DNA of 64,000 nt from CAIKMD01 sp036501365 (lineage in GTDB: Bacteria; Pseudomonadota; Alphaproteobacteria; ATCC43930; CGMCC-115725). The first letter of the stretch is position 1. Every line of letters starts with the position of its first letter. Shown piece by piece: positions 16,829 through 25,736 of this stretch. Where the stretch lies: assembly GCA_036501365.1 (NCBI GenBank), contig DASYAL010000052.1, positions 56,364 through 120,363 on the forward strand, read 5' to 3'. A program made the position numbers and the translations under genes. Below the pieces are notes generated by a model. That model was not told the DNA's origin and searched no databases. It saw only the letters and a program-made list of their open reading frames with translations.

Positions 16829-17950
16829 CTAAAGGTTTTTGGCGGCGAATTCCCGGCGGATGGCGACGCCGTGCTGGTCAAGCGCGGGCACGGTGGCGCC
16901 CTCCCTTTCCGGTCCCGGCGGCGCCGGCACAGAGATCGATTCGCCGCCGGCCGCGATCGCCATCCGCCGCAGCTGCGGATGGCTGGCGAGATCGGCGACG
17001 GTATTGAGATGGCCGAAAGCGATGCCGGCCTCGGCAAGCAAGGCCGCGACCGCCGCGCGCGTCTGCCCGGCGAAACGCGCGGCGATGACCGCCTCGAGCG
17101 CCGCGCGGTTGGCGACGCGTTCGACGTTGTCGCAAAACCGCGGATCGGCGGCGAGCGCGGCATCGCCCAGGACGCTCGCGCAGAAGCGCTGCCATTCGCG
17201 CTCGTTCTGGATGCCGAGGATGATCGCCTTGCCGTCGCCGGTCGCAAAAGCCCCGTAAGGCGCGATCGACGGGTGGCGCAGACCGACGCGCTCCGGCGCC
17301 TGCCCGCCATAGTCGTGATGCAGCAGCGGCACCGCCATCCACTCCGCGGTCGCATCGAACAAGGCGATCTGCAACGCCGTTCCCTCGCCGCTGCGCTCGC
17401 GCGCATAAAGCGCCTCGAGGATCGCCGCATAGGCGTTGAGTCCGGCCGCGATGTCCGAGACCGAAACACCGACACGGCCGGGCGCTTCGGGCGAGCCGGT
17501 GATCGAGGCGAGGCCGGTCTCGCCCTGGATCAGCAAGTCATAGGCCTTCATGTCGCGATAGGGCCCCGCCTCGCCGTAACCGCTGATCGAGCAGGTGACG
17601 AGGCGCGGGAAGCGTCGGCGCAATTCCTCGGGCGCGAAGCCGGCGCGCGCGGCCGCGCCAGGGCTGAGATTCTGCACGAAGACGTCGGCGCGCTCGAGCA
17701 TGCGCGCGAGGAGCGCGCGGTCGTCGGCGGATTTGATGTCGAGGGCGAGCGATTCCTTGCCGCGGTTGAGCCAGACGAAATAGGCGCTCTGGCCGCGCGC
17801 CGCGCGATCGTAGTAACGCGCGAAATCGCCGTCGGGACGCTCGATCTTGATGACGCGCGCGCCGGCATCGGCGAGGCGGCAGGTCGCGAGCGGCGCGGCG
17901 ACCGCCTGCTCCAGCGCCACGACGAGAATGCCTTGCAGCGGCTTTGCCAT
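16829..17950 (-). CDS. CaiB/BaiF family (class III) CoA-transferase
   Basis: A 373-residue class III CoA-transferase, which moves CoA between an acyl-CoA and a free acid. It opens MAKPLQGILVVALEQAVAAP after AAGGAGG. The family segment RVIKIERPDGDFARYYD near residue 35 and the catalytic-aspartate region SGYGEAGPYRDMKAYDLLIQ (D138) are present. Such enzymes act in carnitine, formyl/oxalyl, bile acid, aromatic acid and itaconate metabolism; the substrate here is not apparent. It lies 37 bp downstream of an unknown gene on the same strand, separated by a short gap with no clear terminator. Confidence 0.9.
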   Translation of the reverse strand: MAKPLQGILVVALEQAVAAPLATCRLADAGARVIKIERPDGDFARYYDRAARGQSAYFVWLNRGKESLALDIKSADDRALLARMLERADVFVQNLSPGAAARAGFAPEELRRRFPRLVTCSISGYGEAGPYRDMKAYDLLIQGETGLASITGSPEAPGRVGVSVSDIAAGLNAYAAILEALYARERSGEGTALQIALFDATAEWMAVPLLHHDYGGQAPERVGLRHPSIAPYGAFATGDGKAIILGIQNEREWQRFCASVLGDAALAADPRFCDNVERVANRAALEAVIAARFAGQTRAAVAALLAEAGIAFGHLNTVADLASHPQLRRMAIAAGGESISVPAPPGPEREGATVPALDQHGVAIRREFAAKNL

Positions 17951-18020
17951 CCGCGCCTCCTTGCGTCCCGAAGATAGGACAAAGGCCGCGCCGGCCGAAA
18001 GCGCGGCGCGCGGGATACGA

Positions 18021-18983
18021 TTAGGCGCGGCCGCCGCCCTGCCAGTTTTGCGCGGTGAGGAAATGCCGGGCGATGAAGCGATAGAGCTCGGAGATCTTGT
18101 GCTCGGTCTCGGTGCAGCGGGTCAGATCGATGATCTTCCACGCATGCAGGATCGGATCCCACAGCATCATGCTCTGATGCACGTCGTCGCGCTGCGCACG
18201 GATGAACTCGACGCGCTCGTGGAAATTGGCGATGGCTTCTGTCGGATCCTCGCTGTGATTGTTGAGCTTGGTGAAAATGCCGTCGTATATCTCGATCGGC
18301 TTCAGCATCAGCGTGCTGATACGCGACAACTCGTCGACGATCGCGCGGTCGCTGCGATAGACGCGCGCGAGCTGATTGACTCTTGGCACGATGGCCAGAA
18401 CGTCGCCGCAGCGTTCTTGCAGCGCCTCGGTATAAGCGAGCTCGCGCGCCAGGTCGTCGAACCGCGCCATCACGCTCTCGGCTGTCATTTCGTAGCCGAT
18501 CTTCTTGGCGATCGCCCCGGCGGCGCTCTTCAGTTTCGTCTCGATTTCCGGGCGGGCGACGAACGCCTTCAACACGTCGTCCTTCGCCCCCATGGTCTCG
18601 TCGGTGCCGATCACCCGCGCCCAGAGATGCGCCTTGGCGCGCAGCCGGTGACGGTCCTCGACCGTCCATGAAGCGGTGCCGTCCAAAATTTCGCGCGGAA
18701 TCGAATCGCCGGGCCGGATCTCTTTCACGAAGCGCAGGCTCTTCTCGACGATCCCCAGCAGCGCACCGTCCGCCGAGTCGCGGTCGATGCCGAATTCATG
18801 GCGCACCGTCGACAGCGGCAGCGAGGCGATCAGCGTGCCGAGTTCGACGTGGAAGGCCGGAGTCGACCCATCCTCGGTCAACGCGAAGCGCGCCCCTTTG
18901 AGCGTGAAAACCTTGTGCTCGAAAAGAAAATGAGTGCTGCGATCAACCTCGTAGGAGGAGACCTCGGAAGCGGCTTGGCTCAT
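18021..18983 (-). CDS. Conserved-looking cytoplasmic protein of unknown family
   Basis: A 320-residue protein that I do not recognise. It has no signal peptide or membrane segment and is rich in charged helical sequence. Its C-terminal third contains histidine-, arginine- and aspartate-rich stretches (RAQRDDVHQSMMLWDPILHA) that could suit a helical bundle. The start at 18983 has AGGAGGTG upstream, although at a long distance (about 14 bases). It precedes the CoA-transferase on the minus strand and is divergent from the hydroxyacid dehydrogenase at 19231, with a 247-bp shared upstream region. No function is proposed. Confidence 0.7.
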   Translation of the reverse strand: MSQAASEVSSYEVDRSTHFLFEHKVFTLKGARFALTEDGSTPAFHVELGTLIASLPLSTVRHEFGIDRDSADGALLGIVEKSLRFVKEIRPGDSIPREILDGTASWTVEDRHRLRAKAHLWARVIGTDETMGAKDDVLKAFVARPEIETKLKSAAGAIAKKIGYEMTAESVMARFDDLARELAYTEALQERCGDVLAIVPRVNQLARVYRSDRAIVDELSRISTLMLKPIEIYDGIFTKLNNHSEDPTEAIANFHERVEFIRAQRDDVHQSMMLWDPILHAWKIIDLTRCTETEHKISELYRFIARHFLTAQNWQGGGRA

Positions 18984-19230
18984 AGCAACGATCTTTCCAC
19001 CTCCTGCCGCGCCTCGATCAAACGAGAATGGGCGGCGTCCCTCTGCCCGGCCGGGTCTTCGACCGGCTTAGGGTAGGAGCGCGTTGTAAAAACAGCGTTA
19101 ACATTCGATGACCGTCTCTCGAACATGGTGACCGCGCCTCCGGTCTGCCCCTGTCCGGGGCATTCTTGCGCGCGGCCCGGCGCACGTTCACAATGCCCCG
19201 CAAGATCAAGGCGGTAGGAGGGGCGTCCCG

Positions 19231-20190
19231 ATGATGCGCGTGGCCATTCTCGACGACTATCAGGGCGTCGCTTTGCGGCTCGCGGATTGGAAGAGCCTGC
19301 AGCCCGAGGTCCAGGTCGAGGCGTTCCCCGAGCACATCGCCGATATCGACACCCTGGCCAAGCGCCTCCACACCTTCGAATGCCTGGTGCTGATGCGCGA
19401 GCGCACGCCGCTGCGCCGGCCGCTGATCGAGAAATTACCCAACCTCAGGCTCGTCATCACCACCGGCGCACAGAACGCCTCGGTCGACGCGGCGGCTCTC
19501 GCCGAGCGCGGCATCGTTTTTTGTGGCACCGACGGGGTCGGCCATTCGACCGCGGAGCTCACCTGGGGCTTGATCCTCTGCCTCTTGCGCAGCATCCCGC
19601 ATGAAGATCACGCGCTGCGCCAGGGCCGGTGGCAGACGCGGATCGGCTACGGCGCCAAGGGCAAGACGCTCGGCATCATCGGCCTCGGGCGGCTCGGCGC
19701 CATGGTCGCGGGCTACGGCAAGGCCTTCGGTATGGACGTGATCGGCTGGAGCCGCAGCTTCACCGACGCGCGCGCCGCCGAGCTCGGCATCAAGCACGTC
19801 GAGAAGGACGCGCTGTTCGAGCGCGCCGACATCGTCACGCTGCACGTCAACCTCAACGACAGCTCGCGCGGCCTCGTCGGCGCGGCCGAGCTCGGGCGGA
19901 TGAAGCCGACCGCCTATCTCGTCAACACCTCGCGCGGCCCGGTGGTCGAGGAGGCGGCGCTGCTTGCGGCGCTCAAGGCGCGGCGTATCGCCGGCGCCGC
20001 GATCGACGTCTACGACGTCGAGCCGGTGAGCAAAGGCCATCCCTTCTTCGAGCTCGACAATGTCGTGGTGACGCCGCATCTCGGCTATGTCATCGAGGAG
20101 AATCTGCGCATCAATTACGGCAGCGCCGTCGAAAACATCCGCGCCTTCCTCGACGGCAAGCCGATCCGTCTCGTGAAGCCGCGGAGCTGA
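19231..20190 (+). CDS. D-2-hydroxyacid dehydrogenase (NAD-dependent)
   Basis: A 319-residue member of the D-isomer 2-hydroxyacid dehydrogenase family. The Rossmann motif is GIIGLGRLG (GLGRLG at 151-156), and the catalytic triad fits R235 (NTSRGPVVE), E264 (YDVEP) and H283 (TPHLGYV). It interconverts 2-oxo acids and D-2-hydroxy acids, or dehydrogenates phosphoglycerate-like substrates, with NAD(P). GGAGGGG precedes the two adjacent ATG codons; the second (19234, MRVAILDDYQGVAL) may be the true start. It leads a plus-strand run with two binding proteins, an SDR and a flavin monooxygenase, suggesting a shared catabolic job. Confidence 0.9.
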   Translation: MMRVAILDDYQGVALRLADWKSLQPEVQVEAFPEHIADIDTLAKRLHTFECLVLMRERTPLRRPLIEKLPNLRLVITTGAQNASVDAAALAERGIVFCGTDGVGHSTAELTWGLILCLLRSIPHEDHALRQGRWQTRIGYGAKGKTLGIIGLGRLGAMVAGYGKAFGMDVIGWSRSFTDARAAELGIKHVEKDALFERADIVTLHVNLNDSSRGLVGAAELGRMKPTAYLVNTSRGPVVEEAALLAALKARRIAGAAIDVYDVEPVSKGHPFFELDNVVVTPHLGYVIEENLRINYGSAVENIRAFLDGKPIRLVKPRS

Positions 20191-20205
20191 GCCAAAGCGT
20201 CGGTC

Positions 20206-21228
20206 ATGAGCAACGGCAAAGCGCTCCTTCTCGCCGCGGCGATCCTCGCGAGCGCCAGCCTCTCGATCCCGTCGCGGGCGCGCGCCGGTGACGCGAAACT
20301 CACGCCGGTGGTGCTCGCCAATCCGGCCGTCAGCCTGTCCTTCAGCGCGAGCTACCTCGCCGAGGACCTCGGCTACTTCAAAGCGAACGGCATCGAGATC
20401 AAGATGATCCTCGTGCCGGGCGTCGGCGCCTTCAACGCCGTGGTCTCGAGCAGCGCCGATTTCGCGCAGCCTTCGGCGATCTCGCTGACGCGCGCCGCCG
20501 CCAAGGGCCAGCGGTTGCTCGCGATCGCCGAGACCTCGAACCGCCCGGTCATCCAGGTGGCGCTGCGCAAAGAGATCGCCGCCGCCGGCGGCTTCGATCC
20601 GCAAGCGCCGTTCGAGAAGCGCGGCGCGCTGCTGCGCGGCCGCACCATCGCCGTGGATGCGACCGGCTCGCTGATCCACGGCTATGTGCTGCTGATGGCG
20701 AAGCGCGCCGGCATCGATCGCGACGCGGTTCAGATCGCCTTCATGCAGCCGCCGAACATGCTCGCAGCCTTCGCGGCCAAGCAGATCGACGGCTTTGCGA
20801 TGTCGCCGCCCTGGCCGCTGGTGCCGGTGCTGCAAGGCGACGCGGTCATGCTGGCGAGCGGCCCTGACGGCGAGCCCGGCGATCTCGAGCCCTTCGCCAA
20901 CAACGTCGTCGTCACGCGGCCCGAGCTCTGCCAGCAGCGCCGGCCGGTCTGTGCGGCGATGGGCCGATCCTTCGTTGCCGCCGAAGCCTATATCCATGAC
21001 CACCCCGACGAGGCGCTCGCCTTGCTGAAAAAGCGCTTCGCGACGCTCGACAACAAGGTGCTCGCCGGCGCTTTCGCGAGCATCCGCGCCATCAGCCCCA
21101 ACCCGCCGCTGGTCTCGGCGAAAGGGCTGGAGAATGCCGAGATCTTCAACATCGACGCCGGGCTGATGAAGCCCGGCGAAAAGCTCGGCTCCTACGACGG
21201 GCTCTATACCGACGATTTCGTAAAATGA
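20206..21228 (+). CDS. ABC transporter substrate-binding protein, NMT1/THI5 type
   Basis: A 340-residue exported binding protein. The signal peptide MSNGKALLLAAAILASASLS is followed by a cleavage region near RARAGD. The mature N-terminus includes LSFSASYLAEDLGYFKANGI, the usual opening for nitrate/sulfonate/pyrimidine-precursor binding proteins of the NMT1 family. It starts 15 bp after the dehydrogenase stop, so it is in the same transcript. It has no permease or ATPase partner in the window. The ligand may be the substrate of the downstream SDR and monooxygenase, which is an inference from position only. Confidence 0.85.
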   Translation: MSNGKALLLAAAILASASLSIPSRARAGDAKLTPVVLANPAVSLSFSASYLAEDLGYFKANGIEIKMILVPGVGAFNAVVSSSADFAQPSAISLTRAAAKGQRLLAIAETSNRPVIQVALRKEIAAAGGFDPQAPFEKRGALLRGRTIAVDATGSLIHGYVLLMAKRAGIDRDAVQIAFMQPPNMLAAFAAKQIDGFAMSPPWPLVPVLQGDAVMLASGPDGEPGDLEPFANNVVVTRPELCQQRRPVCAAMGRSFVAAEAYIHDHPDEALALLKKRFATLDNKVLAGAFASIRAISPNPPLVSAKGLENAEIFNIDAGLMKPGEKLGSYDGLYTDDFVK

Positions 21229-21246
21229 AACGACGACAGGCAGGGG

Positions 21247-22452
21247 ATGAACATGAAGACGTACCGGAACGGTTGGTTGTTGGCTGCGGCGGCGTTGACG
21301 ATCGGCGCTCTCGCGGCGCCCGCGCACGCTCAAACCGCCGTCAAGATCGGCTTCATCAACAGCTATTCGGGATTCCTCGCGCAGCCCGGCGACGAGATGG
21401 ACAAGGGCGTCGCGCTCTACGTGAAGACCCACGAGAAAGAGCTGCCGCCCGGCGTCACCATCCAGGTGATCAAGCGCGACGACACGTCGACGCCTGAGGT
21501 CGCCAAGCGTCTCGCGCAAGAGCTGATCACCCGCGATCACGTCAATCTGCTCTTCGGTCTGATCGCCTCGCCGAATGCCGCGGCGATCGCGCCGCTGACC
21601 GCCGAGGCCAAAGTGCCGATGGTGATCACCAACGCCGCCGGTGCGGGAATCACGCGCATATCGCCCTATGTCGTGCGCCTGTCTTTCACGCTCTGGCAGT
21701 CAGGCCTGCCAATGGGGCAATGGGCGGTCAAGCAAGGCTGGAAGAAGGCCTTCGTTGCCATCAGCGACTTCATTCCCGGTCACGATGCGGGCGACGCTTT
21801 CAAGAAAGGCTTCACCGGCGCCGGCGGCCAGATCGTCGGCGATGTGGCGTTCTCGCCCGATAACCCCGACTTCCCGCCCGTGGTGCAACGCATCCGCGAC
21901 GCAAAGCCCGACGTCGCTTTCGTCTGGGTGCCGGCCGGCGCGCAGGCGACCAACATGATGAAGGCGATCCGCGATCTCGGCGTGCGCCAGGCCGGCATCA
22001 ACATCGTCTCGACCCAAGATCTGGTCCCCGACGAGGAATTGCCGAACATGGGCGACACCCCCATCGGCATCGTGACGACCGGCAATTATTCCGCCGCCGC
22101 GGATCGACCCGCCAACAAAGCCTTCATCGCCGATTGGAACAAGGAATACGGCACCAAGGCGATTCCCGATTTCCTCTCGGCCGACGGGTGGGACGGCATG
22201 CACGCCGTGTTCGACCTGATCAAGGCGACCAAGGGCAAGTTCACCGGCGACGAGGCGATCGCGTTCCTGGCGCATTGGAAGACCGACGACAGCCCGCGTG
22301 GCCCGATCTCGGTCGATCCCAACACCCGCGACATCGTCCAGAATATTTATGTCCGGCGCACCGAGATGAAGAACGGCAAGCTGATCAATGACGAGATCGA
22401 CACCATCCCGAACGTGAAGGACCCGTGGAAAGAGCTGAACCCGCCGAAGTGA
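21247..22452 (+). CDS. ABC transporter substrate-binding protein, branched-chain amino acid (LivK/Peripla_BP_6) type
   Basis: A 401-residue type I periplasmic binding protein. The signal peptide ends near PAHAQ, and the mature part begins TAVKIGFINSYSGFLAQPGD, typical of the LivK-like family that binds hydrophobic amino acids and, in catabolic clusters, aromatic acids. ATG at 21253 would place the ribosome site (AGGGG) better than 21247, so the N-terminus may be two residues shorter. It is 18 bp after the previous binding-protein gene. Two different binding-protein classes in a row, both without transporter partners, is unusual. Confidence 0.88.
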   Translation: MNMKTYRNGWLLAAAALTIGALAAPAHAQTAVKIGFINSYSGFLAQPGDEMDKGVALYVKTHEKELPPGVTIQVIKRDDTSTPEVAKRLAQELITRDHVNLLFGLIASPNAAAIAPLTAEAKVPMVITNAAGAGITRISPYVVRLSFTLWQSGLPMGQWAVKQGWKKAFVAISDFIPGHDAGDAFKKGFTGAGGQIVGDVAFSPDNPDFPPVVQRIRDAKPDVAFVWVPAGAQATNMMKAIRDLGVRQAGINIVSTQDLVPDEELPNMGDTPIGIVTTGNYSAAADRPANKAFIADWNKEYGTKAIPDFLSADGWDGMHAVFDLIKATKGKFTGDEAIAFLAHWKTDDSPRGPISVDPNTRDIVQNIYVRRTEMKNGKLINDEIDTIPNVKDPWKELNPPK

Positions 22453-22473
22453 CGGCGTGTTCTCGTCAGGAAG

Positions 22474-23397
22474 ATGACATCGGACAAGCCGATCCGCTTC
22501 GATGATCGCGTGGCCATCGTCACGGGCGCCGGCAACGGACTCGGACGCTGCCACGCGCTCGGCCTCGCCGCGCGCGGCGCCAAGATCGTCGTGAACGACC
22601 GCGGCGCGGCGCTCGACGGATCGGGCCGCACCGGCACCGCCGCCGAGAAGGTCGCGGCCGAGATAACCGCTGCCGGCGGCATCGCCGTCGCCGACACCGC
22701 CGACGTCACCGATCCCGCCCAGGTCGCGGCGATGGTCGAGGGCGCCGCGGCGCGCTGGGGCCGCATCGACATCCTCGTCAACAACGCCGGCATCCTGCGC
22801 GACAAGAGCTTCGCCAAGATGCCGCTTGCGGATTTTCGCGCCGTGGTCGAGGTCCATCTGATGGGCGCCGTCCATTGCGCGAAAGCGGTCTGGGAGCCTA
22901 TGCGCGTACAGAATTACGGGCGCATCGTGCTGACGACCTCGTCCTCCGGCCTCTACGGCAATTTCGGCCAGGCGAATTACGGCGCCGCCAAAGCGGCGAT
23001 GATCGGGCTGATGAAGGCCCTCGACCAGGAAGGCCGCAAGAACGATATCCGGATCAACACCCTGTCGCCGACCGCGGCGACCCGCATGACCGAGAGCCTG
23101 TTGCCGGAAGCCGATCGACCGCTGCTCGATCCGGCGAACGTGACGCCGGGCCTGCTCTATCTCGTCAGCGACAATGCGCCGTCGGGGGTAATGCTCTGCG
23201 CCGGCGCCGGCTGCTTCGCGCTCGCCGAGTTGGTCGAGACCGGCGGAATTTATCTGCCGGCCGACGAGCGCACGCCCGAGGCCGTCGCGCAGCGCTTTGC
23301 CGAAATCTCCGAGCGGGCGGATGAAGCGCCGTTGACCGACGCCTGGGCGCAGACCAAGAAATACGTCGCGATGGCGCGACGCGCGGGAAAGACATGA
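22474..23397 (+). CDS. Short-chain dehydrogenase/reductase, (3R)-hydroxyacyl-CoA dehydrogenase-like
   Basis: A 307-residue SDR oxidoreductase. The NAD(P)-binding motif is TGAGNGLG at residues 17-24, NNAG at 103-106, catalytic serines at 156-158 and the YxxxK pair Y169/K173. The longer than usual C-terminus and the VNDRGAALDGSG stretch match the dehydrogenase domain of multifunctional beta-oxidation protein 2, which oxidises (3R)-hydroxyacyl-CoA. The substrate remains open. Its last 4 bp overlap the start of the flavin monooxygenase (ATGA), so both are translated together. Confidence 0.9.
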   Translation: MTSDKPIRFDDRVAIVTGAGNGLGRCHALGLAARGAKIVVNDRGAALDGSGRTGTAAEKVAAEITAAGGIAVADTADVTDPAQVAAMVEGAAARWGRIDILVNNAGILRDKSFAKMPLADFRAVVEVHLMGAVHCAKAVWEPMRVQNYGRIVLTTSSSGLYGNFGQANYGAAKAAMIGLMKALDQEGRKNDIRINTLSPTAATRMTESLLPEADRPLLDPANVTPGLLYLVSDNAPSGVMLCAGAGCFALAELVETGGIYLPADERTPEAVAQRFAEISERADEAPLTDAWAQTKKYVAMARRAGKT

Positions 23398-24635
23398 GTA
23401 TGGACACCAGGATCGCGATCGTTGGCGGCGGCATTTGCGGCTTGGCACTGGCGCTCAACCTGAAGCGGCGCGGCATCGACTGCCGCGTCTTCGAGACCGC
23501 GCCCGAGCTCAAGGAGCTGGGCGTCGGCATCACGCTTCTGCCGCACGCGACGCGCGAGCTCGACGCTCTCGGCTTGCTCGATGACGTGAAGGCGCTGGCG
23601 ATCGAAAATGTCGAAAGCTGCTTCTTCAACCGCTTCGGCCAGCTTCTCTATAAGGAGCCGCGCGGCAAATATGCCGGCTATGCCTATCCCGAGCTCGGCA
23701 TCCATCGCGGCCGGCTGCATATGGCGATCTATCGAGCGGCGCTCAAGGCGCTCGGCGATGACCGCATCATCACCGATTGCCATTGCGTCGGCATCGATCA
23801 GAGCGATCTCGGCGTCACCTTGCGATTGCGCGCGACGTCGAGCGGCATGATGCTCGATCCGGTCGATGCCGAAGTCGCGATCGGCTGCGACGGCATCAAT
23901 TCGGCGGTGCGCAAGCAGTTCTATCCCGACGAGCAGGTGGCTTTCGCCGGCATCAACACTTGGCGCGGCGTGACGCGGCGCCAGCCGATCCTCACCGGCC
24001 GCTCCTATATGCGCATCGGCTCGATCCGCACCGGCAAGATCGTCGTCTATCCGATCATCGACAACGTCGACGATCAGGGCAACCAACTCATCAACTGGAT
24101 GGCCGAGATCCAGACCCGGAACGTCGCCAAGAACGACTGGAACAAGGCCGGCAAGCGCGAGGATTTCCTGCCGATCTATCAGGGCTGGAATTTCGATTGG
24201 CTCGATGTCGGCGCGTTGATCCGCGATGCCGACACGATCCTCGAATATCCGATGGTCGACAAGGACCCGATCCCACGCTGGACCTTCGGCCGCATCACCT
24301 TCGCCGGGGACGCCGCGCATCCGATGTATCCGCGCGGCTCGAACGGCGCGGCGCAGGCGTTGATCGATGCGCGCAGCCTCGCCGATCTCTTGGCGAAGCA
24401 TACGGACGCCGCGCAGGCGCTGATCGAATACGAGGGCAAGCGCCGCGAGACGACAGCGAAGATCGTGCGCACCAACCGCGAGCATCCGCCCGACTTCATC
24501 AATATCCGGGTCGAGGAGCTGATCGGCGACAAGCCCTATGACGACCTCGACAAGGTCGTCACCCAGAACGAGCTCAAGGCGCTGAGCGACGATTACAAGC
24601 GCGTCGCGGGATTTGCGGTGGAAGACGTGAGGTAA
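23394..24635 (+). CDS. FAD-dependent monooxygenase, UbiH/salicylate-hydroxylase type
   Basis: A 413-residue group A flavoprotein monooxygenase. The FAD motif GGGICG lies at residues 11-16, and the second FAD-binding motif FAGDAAHPMYPRGSNGAAQA lies near residue 300. These enzymes hydroxylate aromatic rings next to an electron-donating group with NAD(P)H and oxygen. It is coupled to the SDR by ATGA overlap and ends the run begun at 19231. The combination suggests use of an imported aromatic or alicyclic acid, but the substrate is unknown. Confidence 0.88.
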   Translation: MSMDTRIAIVGGGICGLALALNLKRRGIDCRVFETAPELKELGVGITLLPHATRELDALGLLDDVKALAIENVESCFFNRFGQLLYKEPRGKYAGYAYPELGIHRGRLHMAIYRAALKALGDDRIITDCHCVGIDQSDLGVTLRLRATSSGMMLDPVDAEVAIGCDGINSAVRKQFYPDEQVAFAGINTWRGVTRRQPILTGRSYMRIGSIRTGKIVVYPIIDNVDDQGNQLINWMAEIQTRNVAKNDWNKAGKREDFLPIYQGWNFDWLDVGALIRDADTILEYPMVDKDPIPRWTFGRITFAGDAAHPMYPRGSNGAAQALIDARSLADLLAKHTDAAQALIEYEGKRRETTAKIVRTNREHPPDFINIRVEELIGDKPYDDLDKVVTQNELKALSDDYKRVAGFAVEDVR

Positions 24636-24649
24636 AAGTCGGTTGTATT

Positions 24650-24786
24650 CTCATCCTGCGACTCCCGAGCTTGTCCGAAGGGCGACTTCGCTCAGGGAGG
24701 GTGAGGAAAACCGTAAATGGCATCCTCCATAAACCCTCATCCTGAGCGCGAGCCGCAAGCGAGCGAGCAGTCGAAAGACGCGGGAT
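24650..24786. repeat. Degenerate intergenic repeat fragments
   Basis: Two pieces of the CTCATCCTGAG-type intergenic repeat occur in the convergent gap: 24650-24705 with weak inverted arms (CTCATCCT... against ...GGGTGAG), and 24735-24786 starting CCCTCATCCTGAGC. Both look decayed. No gene is seen here. Confidence 0.5.
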
Positions 24787-24803
24787 GCTTTTGCCCCGCT
24801 GGG

Positions 24804-25733
24804 CTACCCCCGCCACCTTGGCAGCAGCCGGGCCGCATTGCCGCGGTCGATGAGCGCGAGATCGCTTGCGGAAAAGCCGAAATCGACGATGCCCTGCGCG
24901 GTCTCGGTCGCGGTGCGATAAGGGAAATCCGTCCCGAACAAGATCTGCGAGCTGGCGACCAGCCGCGTCAGCCCCATCAGCGCCCAGGAATGCGCCGCCT
25001 GCGCGGTGTCGTAGTGGAAGCGCTTCAGGTGATAGAGCGAGCCGCCCTCGACCGCCGGCGCCCAGCGGCCGGGCGCACGCTCGAAACGCTCGACCAGGAA
25101 CGGCATCGTTCCGCCGGCATGCGAGAAAATCCATTTGATGTCGGGAAAGCGCGTCGCCGCGCCGCCGAAGAGGATGCGCGCGATCGCCCGCGTCGTGTCC
25201 GAGCCGAACTCGACCACCGAATCGTTCACGCCCGGCAGGCAATCATGCAGGCAATTCGGCGCCAGCGGATGGGTGTAGATCACCGCCTTGCGCCGGTTGA
25301 GCTCGTCGAAGATCGGATCGTAATAAGGATCGCCGAGCCATTTGTCGCCGATATTGGTGATGAGGTTGATGCCGTCGGCCTGGAGCGCGCCGAAAGCGTG
25401 CTCGATCTCCAAGAGGCTGCCCTCGATGTCGAGGATCGGCAACGAGGCGAAGAGGCCGAAGCGGCCGGGATGGTCCCGCGCCAACTTGGCGACGAACTCG
25501 TTCCAGTCGCGCGCCAGCGCGCGCTGCGCATCCTTGGGCTGAGGCCAGATCGTCACTGGATGCGGCAGCGAGATGATCGCTGTAGCGACGCCGCCCTGGT
25601 CCATATCCTCGAGCGATTTTGCGAGCGACCACGACATGCGCGGCGCATTGCCATAGGTGATCTGTGACGCGGCCTCAATGTAGCTCGGCGGCGTCACGTG
25701 ATGATGCACGTCGATGCGGCGCGGCCCGGCCAT
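24804..25733 (-). CDS. Amidohydrolase family protein, ACMSD-like decarboxylase/hydrolase
   Basis: A 309-residue TIM-barrel metal-dependent enzyme of the amidohydrolase-2 family. It starts MAGPRRIDVHHHVTPPSYIE, with the metal-binding HxH in VHHHV, followed by a central histidine (YTHPLAP), IFSHAGG and the catalytic aspartate motif FGTDFPY. Relatives include aminocarboxymuconate-semialdehyde decarboxylase and related non-oxidative decarboxylases or C-C hydrolases. GGGAGG precedes the start. It is the last gene of the five-gene minus-strand series from 30196, 3 bp after the flavoprotein stop. Confidence 0.88.
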   Translation of the reverse strand: MAGPRRIDVHHHVTPPSYIEAASQITYGNAPRMSWSLAKSLEDMDQGGVATAIISLPHPVTIWPQPKDAQRALARDWNEFVAKLARDHPGRFGLFASLPILDIEGSLLEIEHAFGALQADGINLITNIGDKWLGDPYYDPIFDELNRRKAVIYTHPLAPNCLHDCLPGVNDSVVEFGSDTTRAIARILFGGAATRFPDIKWIFSHAGGTMPFLVERFERAPGRWAPAVEGGSLYHLKRFHYDTAQAAHSWALMGLTRLVASSQILFGTDFPYRTATETAQGIVDFGFSASDLALIDRGNAARLLPRWRG

Positions 25734-25736
25734 CCG

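Noticed and set aside
19435..21540. A 701-codon open frame on the minus strand
   Set aside because: It is antisense to the hydroxyacid dehydrogenase and a binding-protein gene, is rich in Arg/Asp/His as expected for GC-driven shadow frames, and has no recognisable domain.
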